Origin: an uncultured Elusimicrobiales bacterium
GTDB lineage: Bacteria > Elusimicrobiota > Elusimicrobia > Elusimicrobiales > Elusimicrobiaceae
DNA length: 64,000 nt
Assembly (NCBI GenBank): GCA_944324685.1
Contig: CALUXG010000005.1
Span: 1 to 64,000 of the forward strand
Direction of reading: 5' to 3'
This document shows positions 8,213 to 17,574 of this stretch, one piece after another. Position 1 is the stretch's first letter, and the number at the start of each line of letters is the position of its first letter. The translations under genes and the position numbers were made by a program. Below the pieces are notes generated by a model, which made no database searches, had not been told where the DNA came from, and saw nothing but the letters and a program-made list of their open reading frames with translations.

Positions 8213-10085
8213 GACTATTGAACAAATCTCCAAAGACTACAACGACGCTTACAAGAAAATAACCGGACGCGTAACGATTTGCGGCGGCACGGGATGCATT
8301 GCCGGAGGAAGCATGAAAGTGTATGACGCCTTCCAGCAAGAATTGGAAAAACGCAAAATAGGCTACTGCCTCAATATTACCAAGGGCTGCCATGAAAATT
8401 ATATCAGCATGAGTGGCTGCCGCGGGTTTTGCGCCGCCGGACCGTTGGTCAGCGTCAACGACATATTCTATACGCACGTCAAACCGCAAGACGTGCCGGA
8501 AATTGTAGAGAAAACGATTTTGAAAGGAGAGGTGGTGGAACGTCTGCTGTTTGTGGATCCGAATTCTCATCAGCATTGCAAGACCATTTCCGAAATTCCT
8601 TTTTATTCCAAACAAGAACGCATTTTGCTGCACGATTGCGGACGAATTAACCCCGAAGATATAAACGAATACATTGCCCACGGCGGTTATGCGCAGGCCA
8701 AACGCGCCTATACGCAAATGACGGATGAGGAAGTTTGCAAAGAAATCATGGAATCGGGACTTCGCGGCCGCGGCGGCGGCGGTTTTCCCACGGGCAAGAA
8801 ATGGGATTTGACGCGTATTGAAAAAGGCCCGAAAAAATATGTCATTTGCAACGCCGATGAAGGCGACCCGGGCGCTTTCATGGACCGCAGTGTTATGGAG
8901 GGAAATCCAAACGCCGTCATTGAAGGCATGATGATTGCCGCGCGGGCCATTGGCGCAGACGAGGGATATATTTACGTGCGTATGGAATACCCGCTGGCGG
9001 TTAAACGCATGCGCACCGCCATTAAACAGGCGGAGGAACTGGGACTTTTGGGAAAAAATATTTTCGGTTCCGGCAAAAATTTTGACATTCACGTAATGGA
9101 AGGCGCGGGCGCTTTCGTCTGCGGAGAAGAGACGGCCCTTATCGCTTCGGTGGAAGGCCGCCGCGGCATGCCCAATGTCAAGCCGCCGTTCCCCAGCCAA
9201 AAAGGGCTGTTCGGCAAACCGACGGTCATTAATAACGTGGAGACGTTGGCCACCGTGGCAAAAATTATGGAAATGGGCGCCAAAGAATTTAAGAAAATAG
9301 GTACGCTTACCAGCCCCGGGACCAAAACTTTTGCCGTTACGGGACATATTGCCAATACGGGTTTGGTAGAAGTGCCGATGGGTACGACGCTGCGCCAAGT
9401 AATCGACGATGTGGCCGGCGGCACCACCAATGACGACGGAACGGTAAATAAAAACGCTTTTAAAGCCGCACAAATTGGAGGCCCTTCAGGCGGATGTCTG
9501 ACAAAAGAACATTTGGACATTCCGTTGGATTTTGATTCGCTGAAATCCGTAGGGGCCATGGTCGGTTCGGGAGGATTGGTGGTCATGAACGACAAGACGT
9601 GTATGGTCAATGTGGCCCGCTTCTTTTTGGAGTTTACCCAGCGCGAATCTTGCGGGAAATGCGTTCCGTGCCGCGAAGGAACGGAGCAGATGCTGACCAT
9701 GCTTAATGATATTGTGGAGGGCCGCGCCACGCTGAAAACGTTGGAGAATTTGGAAGATTTGGCTAAAGCCGTGCAGAAAGCGTCTCTGTGTGCTTTAGGC
9801 AAAACCGCACCCAATCCGGTGCTGTCTACGCTGAAGCATTTTAGAGAGGAATATGTAGCCCACGTGGTGGAAAAACGCTGTCCCGCCGGTGTGTGCAAAG
9901 CCTTGGCCCGTTTCGAGATACAGGCCGACAAATGCAAAGGCTGCGGCATGTGCAAACGCGCTTGCCCCGTGCAGGCCATTTCGGGCGAGGTGGGCAAACC
10001 CCATCACATTGACCCCAAAAAATGTATTAAATGCGGCGGCTGCAAGAGTACCTGCAAATTCGGCGCGGTCGTTACCGGAGCGTAA
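8205..10085 (+). CDS. hydB: NuoF-like NADH-binding FMN/Fe-S subunit of [FeFe] hydrogenase
   Basis: 626 aa. N-terminal thioredoxin-like domain with Cys pairs (CGGTGC, CRGFC), then the NuoF core with the NAD/FMN glycine loop GLRGRGGGGFPTGKKW, the SLBB region, and the N3-type cluster motif ESCGKCVPCREGT (about residue 480). The C-terminus adds a two-cluster ferredoxin domain (CKGCGMCKRACP and CIKCGGCKSTC). This order matches HydB of trimeric electron-bifurcating hydrogenases. ATG at 8205 has GGAGG upstream; it overlaps hydC. Confidence 0.95.
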   Translation: MPKTIEQISKDYNDAYKKITGRVTICGGTGCIAGGSMKVYDAFQQELEKRKIGYCLNITKGCHENYISMSGCRGFCAAGPLVSVNDIFYTHVKPQDVPEIVEKTILKGEVVERLLFVDPNSHQHCKTISEIPFYSKQERILLHDCGRINPEDINEYIAHGGYAQAKRAYTQMTDEEVCKEIMESGLRGRGGGGFPTGKKWDLTRIEKGPKKYVICNADEGDPGAFMDRSVMEGNPNAVIEGMMIAARAIGADEGYIYVRMEYPLAVKRMRTAIKQAEELGLLGKNIFGSGKNFDIHVMEGAGAFVCGEETALIASVEGRRGMPNVKPPFPSQKGLFGKPTVINNVETLATVAKIMEMGAKEFKKIGTLTSPGTKTFAVTGHIANTGLVEVPMGTTLRQVIDDVAGGTTNDDGTVNKNAFKAAQIGGPSGGCLTKEHLDIPLDFDSLKSVGAMVGSGGLVVMNDKTCMVNVARFFLEFTQRESCGKCVPCREGTEQMLTMLNDIVEGRATLKTLENLEDLAKAVQKASLCALGKTAPNPVLSTLKHFREEYVAHVVEKRCPAGVCKALARFEIQADKCKGCGMCKRACPVQAISGEVGKPHHIDPKKCIKCGGCKSTCKFGAVVTGA

Positions 10086-10097
10086 GGGGAATATACC

Positions 10098-11831
10098 ATG
10101 GAAAATAAAGAACAAGGCTTTGTAACCATTGAAGGAAAAAGAGTGCCCATACAGGGCGAAAAAAATCTGCTGGAATTAATCCGCAAAGCGGGATTTAACA
10201 TCGTTACGTTCTGCTACCATCCTGAACTGGCCGTATACGGCGCGTGCCGTTTGTGCTTGGTGGAAATAGAAGGTATGGGAATTTTGGCTTCTTGCACCGT
10301 TACGCCCAAAGACGGCATGAAAGTGCGCGTAAACAGCGATGAAATACGCAAGTTGCGCCGCATTAATTTGGAGCTGTTGCTTTCTTCGGGAAATCATGAC
10401 TGCACGTTGTGCAGCAAATCCAACAATTGCAAATTGCAGAAGCTGGCCAAAGACATGGACGTAACGGAAATCCGGTTTAAGTCCAAAAAATTGGACAGTC
10501 ATAAGGATGCCACGTCTGCCGCGTTGGTACGCGATCACAGCAAGTGTATTTTGTGCGGTAACTGCGTGCGCATTTGCAATGAGGTGCAGGGTATTGGCGC
10601 CATTGATTTCGCTTTCCGCGGTTTTAAGTCCAAAATTGCCACGGCGTTTAATAAGGAACTGGGAGAAAGCCATGAATGCGTATCTTGCGGTCAATGCGCA
10701 CGCGTGTGTCCTACGGGGGCTTTAATGCCCAATTCTTCGGAAATCGAGGAGGTGTTTAAGGCTATTAATGACCCGAAGAAAAAAGTAGCGGTACACATTG
10801 CGCCGGCTGTGCGCGTGGGGCTGGGGGAAATTTTTGGCCTTCCCGCTGGAGAGCCCATTGACGGAAAAATCGCCACCGCTTTGCGCATGTTGGGCTTTGA
10901 TTACGTGTATGATACGGCCTTCGCAGCGGATTTGACCATTGTGGAAGAAGCAACGGAGTTTTTGGAGCGTTTCAAAAAAGGCACGAATCTTCCCCAATTG
11001 ACCAGCTGCTGCCCCGCATGGGTCAATTATGTGGAAAAATTCGCTCCGGAATTTATACCCAATCTGTCTACGGCACGTTCCCCTATGCAGATGATGGGAC
11101 CTATTCTTAAAGCCGATTTTGAAGACAAAGGCGGCAAACGTGAAGATTTGGTGGTGGTGGCCGTCATGCCTTGCTCCGCCAAAAAGACCGAAGCCAAACG
11201 CGGTGAGTTTTATGTGGATGGAAACCCCGATACAGACTATGTCGTTACCACGGTGGGTTTGGCGAGAATGATTAAAGAAGCCGGCATTGATTTTGTTAAT
11301 TTGGAGAACGAATGGTTTGATATGCCTTTCGGTACCAAAACCGGTGCCGGCGTCATTTTTGGCGCTTCCGGCGGTGTGATGGAGGCGGCTTTGCGTTACG
11401 CCGTAGCCGAATTGGACCCCGAGAATGCGCGCAGCGTCAAATTCTCCAGTTTGCGCGAAAGCAAAGTGTTCAAAGAAAAAACGGTGGTAATCGGAGACAC
11501 GAAAATCCGTTGCGCCGTGGTAAGCGGCTTGAAAAATGCGCGCAAACTGCTTGATGACATCAAAGCCGGCAAGAATGATTACGACTTTATTGAGGTTATG
11601 TCTTGCCAAGGCGGATGCGTGGCCGGCGCGGGGCAACCGCAATTTGAAGGCTGGGCTTTGCGCAAGACGCGTGCCGAGGGATTGTATAAGGAAGATACGG
11701 AGCTGGCTTACAAATCCCAAGACAACAGCGGTGTACAGGCTTTGTACGGGCGCATATTGGATAAGGTAGGCGGGCCGGTGGCGCATAAGCTGTTGCATAC
11801 GCATTATAAGTCCAAAAAATACCAAGACTAA
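10098..11831 (+). CDS. hydA: [FeFe] hydrogenase catalytic subunit
   Basis: 577 aa. N-terminal NuoG-like [2Fe-2S] domain (YGACRLCLVEI), His-Cys cluster region (HDCTLCSKSNNC), two [4Fe-4S] motifs (CILCGNCVRIC, CVSCGQCARVCP), then the H-cluster domain with L1 TSCCPAW (about 301), L2 MPCSAKK (about 356) and L3 EVMSCQGGCVAGAGQP (about 498). All H-cluster cysteines are present. With hydB and hydC it should form the bifurcating enzyme that makes H2 from NADH plus reduced ferredoxin, or the reverse; flux direction is inference. No maturation genes (hydE/F/G) occur in the window. Confidence 0.96.
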   Translation: MENKEQGFVTIEGKRVPIQGEKNLLELIRKAGFNIVTFCYHPELAVYGACRLCLVEIEGMGILASCTVTPKDGMKVRVNSDEIRKLRRINLELLLSSGNHDCTLCSKSNNCKLQKLAKDMDVTEIRFKSKKLDSHKDATSAALVRDHSKCILCGNCVRICNEVQGIGAIDFAFRGFKSKIATAFNKELGESHECVSCGQCARVCPTGALMPNSSEIEEVFKAINDPKKKVAVHIAPAVRVGLGEIFGLPAGEPIDGKIATALRMLGFDYVYDTAFAADLTIVEEATEFLERFKKGTNLPQLTSCCPAWVNYVEKFAPEFIPNLSTARSPMQMMGPILKADFEDKGGKREDLVVVAVMPCSAKKTEAKRGEFYVDGNPDTDYVVTTVGLARMIKEAGIDFVNLENEWFDMPFGTKTGAGVIFGASGGVMEAALRYAVAELDPENARSVKFSSLRESKVFKEKTVVIGDTKIRCAVVSGLKNARKLLDDIKAGKNDYDFIEVMSCQGGCVAGAGQPQFEGWALRKTRAEGLYKEDTELAYKSQDNSGVQALYGRILDKVGGPVAHKLLHTHYKSKKYQD

Positions 11832-11850
11832 CCCGTCTTTTTGCATGCTG

Positions 11851-11880
11851 CCCCCGTCCCGCGTGAGGGACGGGGGCTTT
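11851..11880 (+). terminator. Intrinsic terminator of the hydrogenase operon
   Basis: A perfect 10-bp GC-rich stem CCCCCGTCCC/GGGACGGGGG with loop GCGTGA, followed by CTTTTAT, 20 bp after the hydA stop. Confidence 0.92.
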
Positions 11881-11919
11881 TATATACTGTTTGCGGGCGG
11901 TAATTTATACAATATAATT

Positions 11920-12867
11920 ATGAGCTTTAAGGGTTTTTTGGCCGCTTTGGCCACATCTTCTACTTTCGGTCTGATTCCTCTGTTTACGTTGCCGCTCATG
12001 GCCGCCGGCATGCATTTTCTTTCTATTCTTTTTTACCGTTTTCTTATTGCCGCATGGATATTGGGCGGCGTGTTGTTGCTGAAACGGCAAAATTTACGCG
12101 TTACGCGCAGACAATGGTGGACTTTGGCCGGATTAAGTCTTTTTTATGACGGTTCTTCGGTGTTTTTGCTTTGGTCGTATCATTATTTAAGCAGCGGTGT
12201 GGCGACGACCATCAACTTTTTGTATCCCGTTTTTGTCATGTTGATTATGATTTTTGTTTTCAAGGAAAAGAAATCTCTGTGGACATTTGTGGCTTTGGGC
12301 TTGGCCTTTGGCGGAGTTGCCGTATTGTCTCTGGGCGGAGGTGTGGGCGGCAGTCCCAGTCTGTCGGGCATAGGCATAGATTTGTGTTCCGCTCTTTCGT
12401 ATGCCCTTTATATTGTATGGGTTAATCATTGCTGTGTGAAAGAATTGGGACTGCTGAAACTGAATTTTTATATTTTTTCCTTTGCTTCGGCGGGAATGCT
12501 TTTGTTGGCATTGGCGGCGGGGCAGTTTCAATACGTGCCGGACGTAAAAAGCGATGTATATCTGACTCTGTTGGCTTTGATTTGTACGGTGGCGTCCAAT
12601 ATGACGTTGGTATACGCTGTTAAACATTTGGGTTCCACTTTGACGTCCGTTTTGGGGGCCATGGAATCCATTACCGCCGTATGCGTGGGGGTATGGGTAT
12701 TTGGAGAACCTTTCACGCAGAAGGTGGGCTTGGGCGTAGGATTGGTGGTGCTGTCGGTGTTGACGGTGGTGTTGTCTTCGCACCTGACTCCTTTTTTCCG
12801 TCGTTTTAAGTATTTTTACCTTACGGAGGTCTTAGGACGGCATAAAACTTTGAAAGCGTCGCGCTAA
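11920..12867 (+). CDS. EamA/DMT-family transporter
   Basis: 315 aa, ten predicted helices in two EamA repeats; the loop MESITAVCVGVWVFGEPFT is the usual end of the second repeat. Drug/metabolite transporter family; substrate unknown. Start chosen at the ATG that opens the first helix. There is no Shine-Dalgarno sequence, and TACAAT ends 6 nt upstream, so the mRNA is probably leaderless. Confidence 0.87.
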   Translation: MSFKGFLAALATSSTFGLIPLFTLPLMAAGMHFLSILFYRFLIAAWILGGVLLLKRQNLRVTRRQWWTLAGLSLFYDGSSVFLLWSYHYLSSGVATTINFLYPVFVMLIMIFVFKEKKSLWTFVALGLAFGGVAVLSLGGGVGGSPSLSGIGIDLCSALSYALYIVWVNHCCVKELGLLKLNFYIFSFASAGMLLLALAAGQFQYVPDVKSDVYLTLLALICTVASNMTLVYAVKHLGSTLTSVLGAMESITAVCVGVWVFGEPFTQKVGLGVGLVVLSVLTVVLSSHLTPFFRRFKYFYLTEVLGRHKTLKASR

Positions 12868-12884
12868 AAGCGCATATGTTTTGC

Positions 12885-12890
12885 TACAAT
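12885..12890 (+). promoter_or_regulatory. Extended -10 promoter of the envelope operon
   Basis: TTTTGC precedes TACAAT, an extended -10 (TGn) box. Initiation near 12897 yields a short leader carrying AAAGGAG before the ATG at 12922. The same TTTTGC-TAnnnT shape recurs before other genes of this window. Confidence 0.55.
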
Positions 12891-12921
12891 ATAAAAAAAT
12901 CCCCTGCAAAAAGGAGACAAA

Positions 12922-13347
12922 ATGAATACAGACGGACTGGTGTATAAAATAATGTTGGGCATTTTTCTGGTGATAGGCTTCGGCTTTGCGTTTATGTGGC
13001 CGCAATGGCAGAAAAAAGCGGATATACGTTACGCGCAGCAGGCGGCTCAAACCGGCAAAGCATTGTCCGCCTCGGAACAAGCTTTTTTTGAAAAGAACGG
13101 TTTTTATACCGCTGATTTTACGCAGCTGGATATGGAACTGCCCTGTCCGGTGTCGGTGCAGAACGGGCAAACTGTTTTGCATTGTCCCCACTATGATTTT
13201 ACGCTGGAAGACGCGAATGTAATTCGCGTCAGCAATACCAAATATCCAAAATGGTTCACCGTTTCTTTGGAAACGGGAGAGATTACCTGCAACCATGAGG
13301 ATGGTTCTTTGGTAGGCGCGGCCATTTGTTCCAAAATGGATTTGTAA
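12922..13347 (+). CDS. Pilin-like membrane-anchored protein without a prepilin motif
   Basis: 141 aa. One N-terminal helix (about 8-28) is followed by a small Cys-containing globular domain. The segment FYTADFTQLDMELPCPV resembles the bodies of Elusimicrobiota type IV pilin-like proteins, but no GFTLIE cleavage site is present, so it should remain anchored in the membrane. First gene of the envelope run, with AAAGGAG before ATG. Function unknown. Confidence 0.7.
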   Translation: MNTDGLVYKIMLGIFLVIGFGFAFMWPQWQKKADIRYAQQAAQTGKALSASEQAFFEKNGFYTADFTQLDMELPCPVSVQNGQTVLHCPHYDFTLEDANVIRVSNTKYPKWFTVSLETGEITCNHEDGSLVGAAICSKMDL

Positions 13348-13370
13348 ATTCTGTTGCATAGGAGTAAAAA

Positions 13371-13961
13371 ATGAAAAAACTCTGTCTTGCTCTTTTGCTT
13401 ATGCCGTTCCTGTTTGCCTGTGGAACGAAAGTGGAACGTTTGGGTACGCATGAAATTAAGGATGTCAGCGGACGCTGGAATGATACGGATTCGCAGATGG
13501 TGGCCCAAGAAATGATTCGGGATTGCTTAAATTCCGGCTGGTATGCCAAGGCCGCTTCTCGTTTAGGCAAAGAACCCACCGTAATCGTGGGGGATATAGC
13601 CAATGAAACCATGGAGCATATCAATACAGGTGCTTTCGTGGAAGAAATGCAGCGCGCGCTGATTAATTCGGGCAAAGTCGCTTTTGTGGCCAATGCCGAT
13701 GAACGCGGACAAATCCGCCAAGAAAGATTGGAACAGGATGAGTTTGCTTCCGAAGAAACACGCAAAGCTTTTGGACGCGAAGCGGGAGCCGACTATATGC
13801 TGTCGGGAACGCTGAACTCCATTGTAGATTCTCAAAGCAAAGAGGCCGTGGTGTTCTATCAGGTCAATATGAAACTGATTGACATTGAAACGAATCAAAT
13901 TGTATGGAACGGCCAGAAACAAATTAAGAAGTACGTAAAAAGAAGCAAAGTGCGTTGGTAA
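13371..13961 (+). CDS. LpoB-like penicillin-binding protein activator lipoprotein
   Basis: 196 aa. Signal peptide with lipobox FLFACG, then an LpoB/CsgG-like domain (VIVGDIANETMEHINTG..., DYMLSGTLNSIVD, MKLIDIETNQIVW). LpoB-family proteins are outer-membrane lipoproteins that stimulate peptidoglycan synthases. Here it heads a lipoprotein cluster with COG3014-like and LPP20-like genes, a combination found in other Gram-negatives, so its partner may lie in this cluster rather than PBP1b (inference). AGGAG before ATG. Confidence 0.85.
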   Translation: MKKLCLALLLMPFLFACGTKVERLGTHEIKDVSGRWNDTDSQMVAQEMIRDCLNSGWYAKAASRLGKEPTVIVGDIANETMEHINTGAFVEEMQRALINSGKVAFVANADERGQIRQERLEQDEFASEETRKAFGREAGADYMLSGTLNSIVDSQSKEAVVFYQVNMKLIDIETNQIVWNGQKQIKKYVKRSKVRW

Positions 13962-13965
13962 ATTT

Positions 13966-15273
13966 ATGAAGGCGCGTTGGCTTACGCTGTTGACAGTGCT
14001 TTTATGCTGCACGGCGTGCGGCGCGCCTTCTTTGCGCCATAAAAAAGAAGTGAACAAATTGTTGGCGGCGGGAGAGTTCGCCGCGGCGGAACAAAAACTG
14101 GAAGAAAGCAAAGACAAGGAGTATTCCAAGCGCGACGCCCTGCTGTACTATTTGGACACGGCGACGGTGCTGCATGAAGCAAATTTGCCAGACCAAAGTG
14201 ATGAACGTTTTGCTCTGGCGCAACGGCAGATGGACGATTTGTTCGCCCAAAGCATAAGCGGCCACGCTGGAAGATATTTGATTAATGACTTAACGCTTCC
14301 ATATTATCCTGCCCCTTATGAACAGGCTTTGACATATTATTATCGGGCTATGAATTTTTTAGATCGGCAGGACGTGCGTGGGGCCTTGGTGGAAGCCAAT
14401 AAAGCCGTTTTTTATTTGGACAGGCGTCGCGACGGAAAACAAAATGATGGCGCCGATGACGCTTTTGTGCAGTACTTTGCCAGCTTGATCTTTGAGTCGG
14501 CCGGAAAACGCGATGACGCGCGCATAGCCCGCACGCGCGCCTTAAACGTTTATGCCGCATTAAACGGCGCAGGCGGATTGACGGTGCCGGAGTTTGAAGC
14601 TCCCGTAAAAAACTGGGGAGAAGTGATCTTGGTGCATGCCAACGGCGTTGCGCCGCTGAAAATAAGCAAAACGATTCAGGTGGCGTGGGGAGACGTCTTG
14701 TTTTGGATGAATACGCTGCAGGAAGGGCGCGATGAAAACCCCGCTTTGCAAAACGCGATTATGACAGGGATTTTGGGCAATTCTGTTACGGTGGCCTACC
14801 CCGTTTTACAGGAACAGCCTTATGAGATCAAAAGCTCGGAAGTCGTTACGGCAGACGGCCGCGTCTACCGTACGTTGCTGATGGCGGATGTCTCCGCGGC
14901 GGCACGGGCGGAACTGAAAGAACATGAAACGGCTACATTGCTTCGTGCAGCTTTGCGGGCGGCGGCCAAACGACTGGCTGCGGTGCAAGCGGGGCAGGCC
15001 GTCGGTCAAGCTTCCGACAATGATTCGGCTGCCACATTGACGGAGATATTCGTCGGGTTTTTGGGAGCTTTAACGGAAAAAGCAGATACGCGGCAGTGGT
15101 TTACGCTGCCGGCGCAATTCCGTATGACGCGTTTTTATCTGCCGGCAGGCAAACAGGATATAGTTCTGCGTTTTCGGAATGGATTTGGTAATATAGTAGG
15201 AGAACATATATTTCATCAACTGCCGGTACCATCCGGCGGGCGCGTGTATTTGCATTACCGCACGGCCAAGTGA
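13966..15273 (+). CDS. COG3014-like TPR-containing lipoprotein
   Basis: 435 aa. Signal peptide with lipobox CCTACG, a helical repeat region (about 25-200) with paired TPR-like helices (FAAAEQKLEESKDK, ALTYYYRAMNFLD), then a mixed alpha/beta C-terminal half. The family is uncharacterised and often sits beside lpoB. It starts 4 bp after the LpoB-like stop without its own ribosome site, so translation is probably coupled. Confidence 0.75.
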   Translation: MKARWLTLLTVLLCCTACGAPSLRHKKEVNKLLAAGEFAAAEQKLEESKDKEYSKRDALLYYLDTATVLHEANLPDQSDERFALAQRQMDDLFAQSISGHAGRYLINDLTLPYYPAPYEQALTYYYRAMNFLDRQDVRGALVEANKAVFYLDRRRDGKQNDGADDAFVQYFASLIFESAGKRDDARIARTRALNVYAALNGAGGLTVPEFEAPVKNWGEVILVHANGVAPLKISKTIQVAWGDVLFWMNTLQEGRDENPALQNAIMTGILGNSVTVAYPVLQEQPYEIKSSEVVTADGRVYRTLLMADVSAAARAELKEHETATLLRAALRAAAKRLAAVQAGQAVGQASDNDSAATLTEIFVGFLGALTEKADTRQWFTLPAQFRMTRFYLPAGKQDIVLRFRNGFGNIVGEHIFHQLPVPSGGRVYLHYRTAK

Positions 15274-15280
15274 GGAAAAA

Positions 15281-16219
15281 ATGAAAAAAATAACGATTTT
15301 GTTGGCTGCGTTGGGGCTGGCGGCTTGTGCCGGCATCAATAAAAATACAGTCAGCTATCAGATGGCCAAATACGACCAGACGATTTATTATGTGGTGGCC
15401 GGAGAAGGGGCGGAAAAAGAACTCGCCGCAGAAAATGCATTGGCCAATATGCGGCAAAGTTTTTATCAAAATGTGCCGGCTTCCAAAGATCTGGAACAAA
15501 TAAAAGACATAATGGCCAATGCTTCCGTAGAAAAGATATGGCGTGATAAAAGCAGCAAAGAACAAAAAAAATATTTTGCCCTTGCCGTGTTAAAACGTCA
15601 GACGGCGGAGTTGATTTTGCAGGTTCCCGCCAATGCATTAGACGCGCGCTTGGGCGCGCTGGCGGCGCAATTGCAGGCGACGGAAGACAAATTTGCCGGT
15701 TTGCGCGCCGCATTCAGCATGCAGCCTTTGATTGAGCAACGCAATGTCATACAGGATGTGTATGTCTTTGTCAGCGAAACGCAGGCGGGGTATGAGACGC
15801 AGCGTTTTGAAAATTATAAAAAACTGTATAATGACCGCTTGGCTTCTGTCAAAGTGGCCGCCATCGTGCGCGGAGAAGAAAATGCCGTTTTGCTCTCCCT
15901 TATTACGGATGCCGTAAATCAGATGGGTTTAAGCGTTGTTGATTCGGAGAATGCCGGTGCATTGCTGTCTGTGGAAGTGGATGCGCAGGTGGATGGGTAC
16001 GGCTCGGAGCGCTTGAAAGGATTGGTGTGGGCCGCCACCAGCGCTGCGGTAAGTTTGAGGGATCTGCAAGCAGGAACCACTTTTGCGCGTTTTAACGTGT
16101 ATGACCGCGCCGGAACTGGGCGCAAAGCCGATTCTTTGCGCAAAAGCATGGAAGGCGTAGGAAAGAAAGCTTCTGCGGAAATAGTCAAAAGAATGACGGA
16201 TTATTTGAAAACAAAATAA
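15281..16219 (+). CDS. LPP20-like lipoprotein
   Basis: 312 aa. Lipobox LAACAG; the first half (YYVVAGEGAEKELAAENALANM) resembles the LPP20 lipoprotein domain; the second half has an LpoB/CsgG-like fold signature (EVDAQVDGYGS...). It has a GAGG ribosome site directly after the COG3014-like stop. Probable outer-membrane or periplasmic component working with the two preceding lipoproteins. Function unknown. Confidence 0.7.
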   Translation: MKKITILLAALGLAACAGINKNTVSYQMAKYDQTIYYVVAGEGAEKELAAENALANMRQSFYQNVPASKDLEQIKDIMANASVEKIWRDKSSKEQKKYFALAVLKRQTAELILQVPANALDARLGALAAQLQATEDKFAGLRAAFSMQPLIEQRNVIQDVYVFVSETQAGYETQRFENYKKLYNDRLASVKVAAIVRGEENAVLLSLITDAVNQMGLSVVDSENAGALLSVEVDAQVDGYGSERLKGLVWAATSAAVSLRDLQAGTTFARFNVYDRAGTGRKADSLRKSMEGVGKKASAEIVKRMTDYLKTK

Positions 16220-16230
16220 ATGGAGAAAAT

Positions 16231-16962
16231 ATGAAAAAATACGGATTTTTATTTTTGCTTATGCTGTTCATTTGCCCGCTGGGCGCACAAGAAACGGCTC
16301 AGGTTTCTGCGGATACGGCTGCCGGCATGGCGGAGACTGTTCCCGCCGCCTCGGTGGATCCGGCGGAACGCAACCGCATGTTGTATTCTTTGGGTTTTTT
16401 GTTGGGAGACAATTTAAAACGTCAGCTGATTTTGGACAATGAAGACGATTATAAGGCTCTGTCCCAAGGCATGAGAGACAGTTTGCTGAATAAACAATCC
16501 CAAACGACATTGGACGATTATAAACCGCAAATTATTGAAAAATACCGGCAGGACGCTCAAACGATTAGCCAGCGCAGAGAAGCAGAACAGAAAAAATTTT
16601 TGGAAGATTTTTCCAAAGAAAAAGGGGTAAAAGTGCTGGACAACGGCGTAATGATAAAACTCGCCAAAAAAGGCAAAGGCCGCACGGCAAATACCAACAG
16701 CACGGTTACGGTTAATTATGAGGGGAAATTGATTGACGGCACAAAGTTTGACAGCTCGTATGACCGCAATGAACCGTTCACGGCCCCTCTTTCCGGTGTG
16801 ATCGCTTGCTGGAGCAAAGCGTTCCAGCAGCTGCGTCCCGCGTCCAAGGCTACGGTCGTATGTCCGGCAGAAACGGCATACGGCAGCCGGCCGGTGGGGG
16901 TTATTCCTCCTAATTCGGTCTTGGTGTTTGAGGTGGAAGTCCTTGATATCGACAATGATTGA
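16231..16962 (+). CDS. FkpA/Mip-type FKBP peptidyl-prolyl isomerase
   Basis: 243 aa. Signal peptide, an N-terminal helical dimerisation region typical of FkpA/Mip (about 40-130), then a C-terminal FKBP domain (about 150-243: VTVNYEGKLIDGTKFDSSYDR, AYGSRPVGVIPPNSVLVFEVEVLDI). It folds periplasmic or outer-membrane proteins by proline isomerisation. The usual active-site GWxxA tryptophan region reads IACWSKAFQQL. Confidence 0.92.
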   Translation: MKKYGFLFLLMLFICPLGAQETAQVSADTAAGMAETVPAASVDPAERNRMLYSLGFLLGDNLKRQLILDNEDDYKALSQGMRDSLLNKQSQTTLDDYKPQIIEKYRQDAQTISQRREAEQKKFLEDFSKEKGVKVLDNGVMIKLAKKGKGRTANTNSTVTVNYEGKLIDGTKFDSSYDRNEPFTAPLSGVIACWSKAFQQLRPASKATVVCPAETAYGSRPVGVIPPNSVLVFEVEVLDIDND

Positions 16963-16964
16963 CC

Positions 16965-17540
16965 ATGTCTAAAATAAGCCGCTTTTTTTTGTGGATTATT
17001 GTTTTTGGTTTGGCGTTTATTATGGGGATGCGGTTATACCGCGCCTATGAACAAAAAACGGCGGACCAAAATGAATCCTCTTTCTCCACCATGATGTTTA
17101 ATAATGTCCCCGTGCAGCAGGGCGCTTCACAGGCGCCGCAGCCCGTATTGCGGCGTTGGACGGGGACTCAGCAGGAGCGGGAAGTGTATTTGGAAGACGC
17201 CTCGTTGTCGCAGCAGGATCAAAAAGAGCAAGCCCGCCAAACGATAGCTTCCATTTTGCGCGACTATAGCCAAGATCCGTTAATGCAAGCTTTTTATGCG
17301 GATTTGCGGAGGGCTACCGGCAGGGAAGATCTGGACTTGGCCGCTTTAAGCGGGGAAGAACTGCCGCGTTTGCTGCAGCAGTATCCGCAGTTGCAGAATG
17401 TTATTTCCGAATATGCCCAAAATCCTCAATTTGCCAAGATGTTACAAGAGATTTTCAGCAATCCGCAATTTGCGCACAGCGTTGTTTTGTTGCAAACAAA
17501 TGAAGCGGCAAACAGCTCGGTAAACGGCGTAGCGGAATAA
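16965..17540 (+). CDS. Single-helix membrane-anchored protein, unknown
   Basis: 191 aa. N-terminal helix (about 7-25) then a Gln-rich linker and a mostly helical domain (EQARQTIASILRDYSQD...). The ATG at 16965 lies 2 bp after the FKBP stop. Nothing identifies a family. Its place in the lipoprotein/isomerase operon suggests a periplasmic role. Confidence 0.65.
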   Translation: MSKISRFFLWIIVFGLAFIMGMRLYRAYEQKTADQNESSFSTMMFNNVPVQQGASQAPQPVLRRWTGTQQEREVYLEDASLSQQDQKEQARQTIASILRDYSQDPLMQAFYADLRRATGREDLDLAALSGEELPRLLQQYPQLQNVISEYAQNPQFAKMLQEIFSNPQFAHSVVLLQTNEAANSSVNGVAE

Positions 17541-17547
17541 AATTTGC

Positions 17548-17568
17548 TATGCTTTAGAAAACAGGAGG
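17548..17568 (+). promoter_or_regulatory. Extended -10 box and strong ribosome site for a GTG-start gene
   Basis: TTTGC-TATGCT (-10 at 17548-17553) is followed by AGGAGG (17563-17568), which places the start at the GTG of 17575. Confidence 0.5.
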
Positions 17569-17574
17569 CTCATT

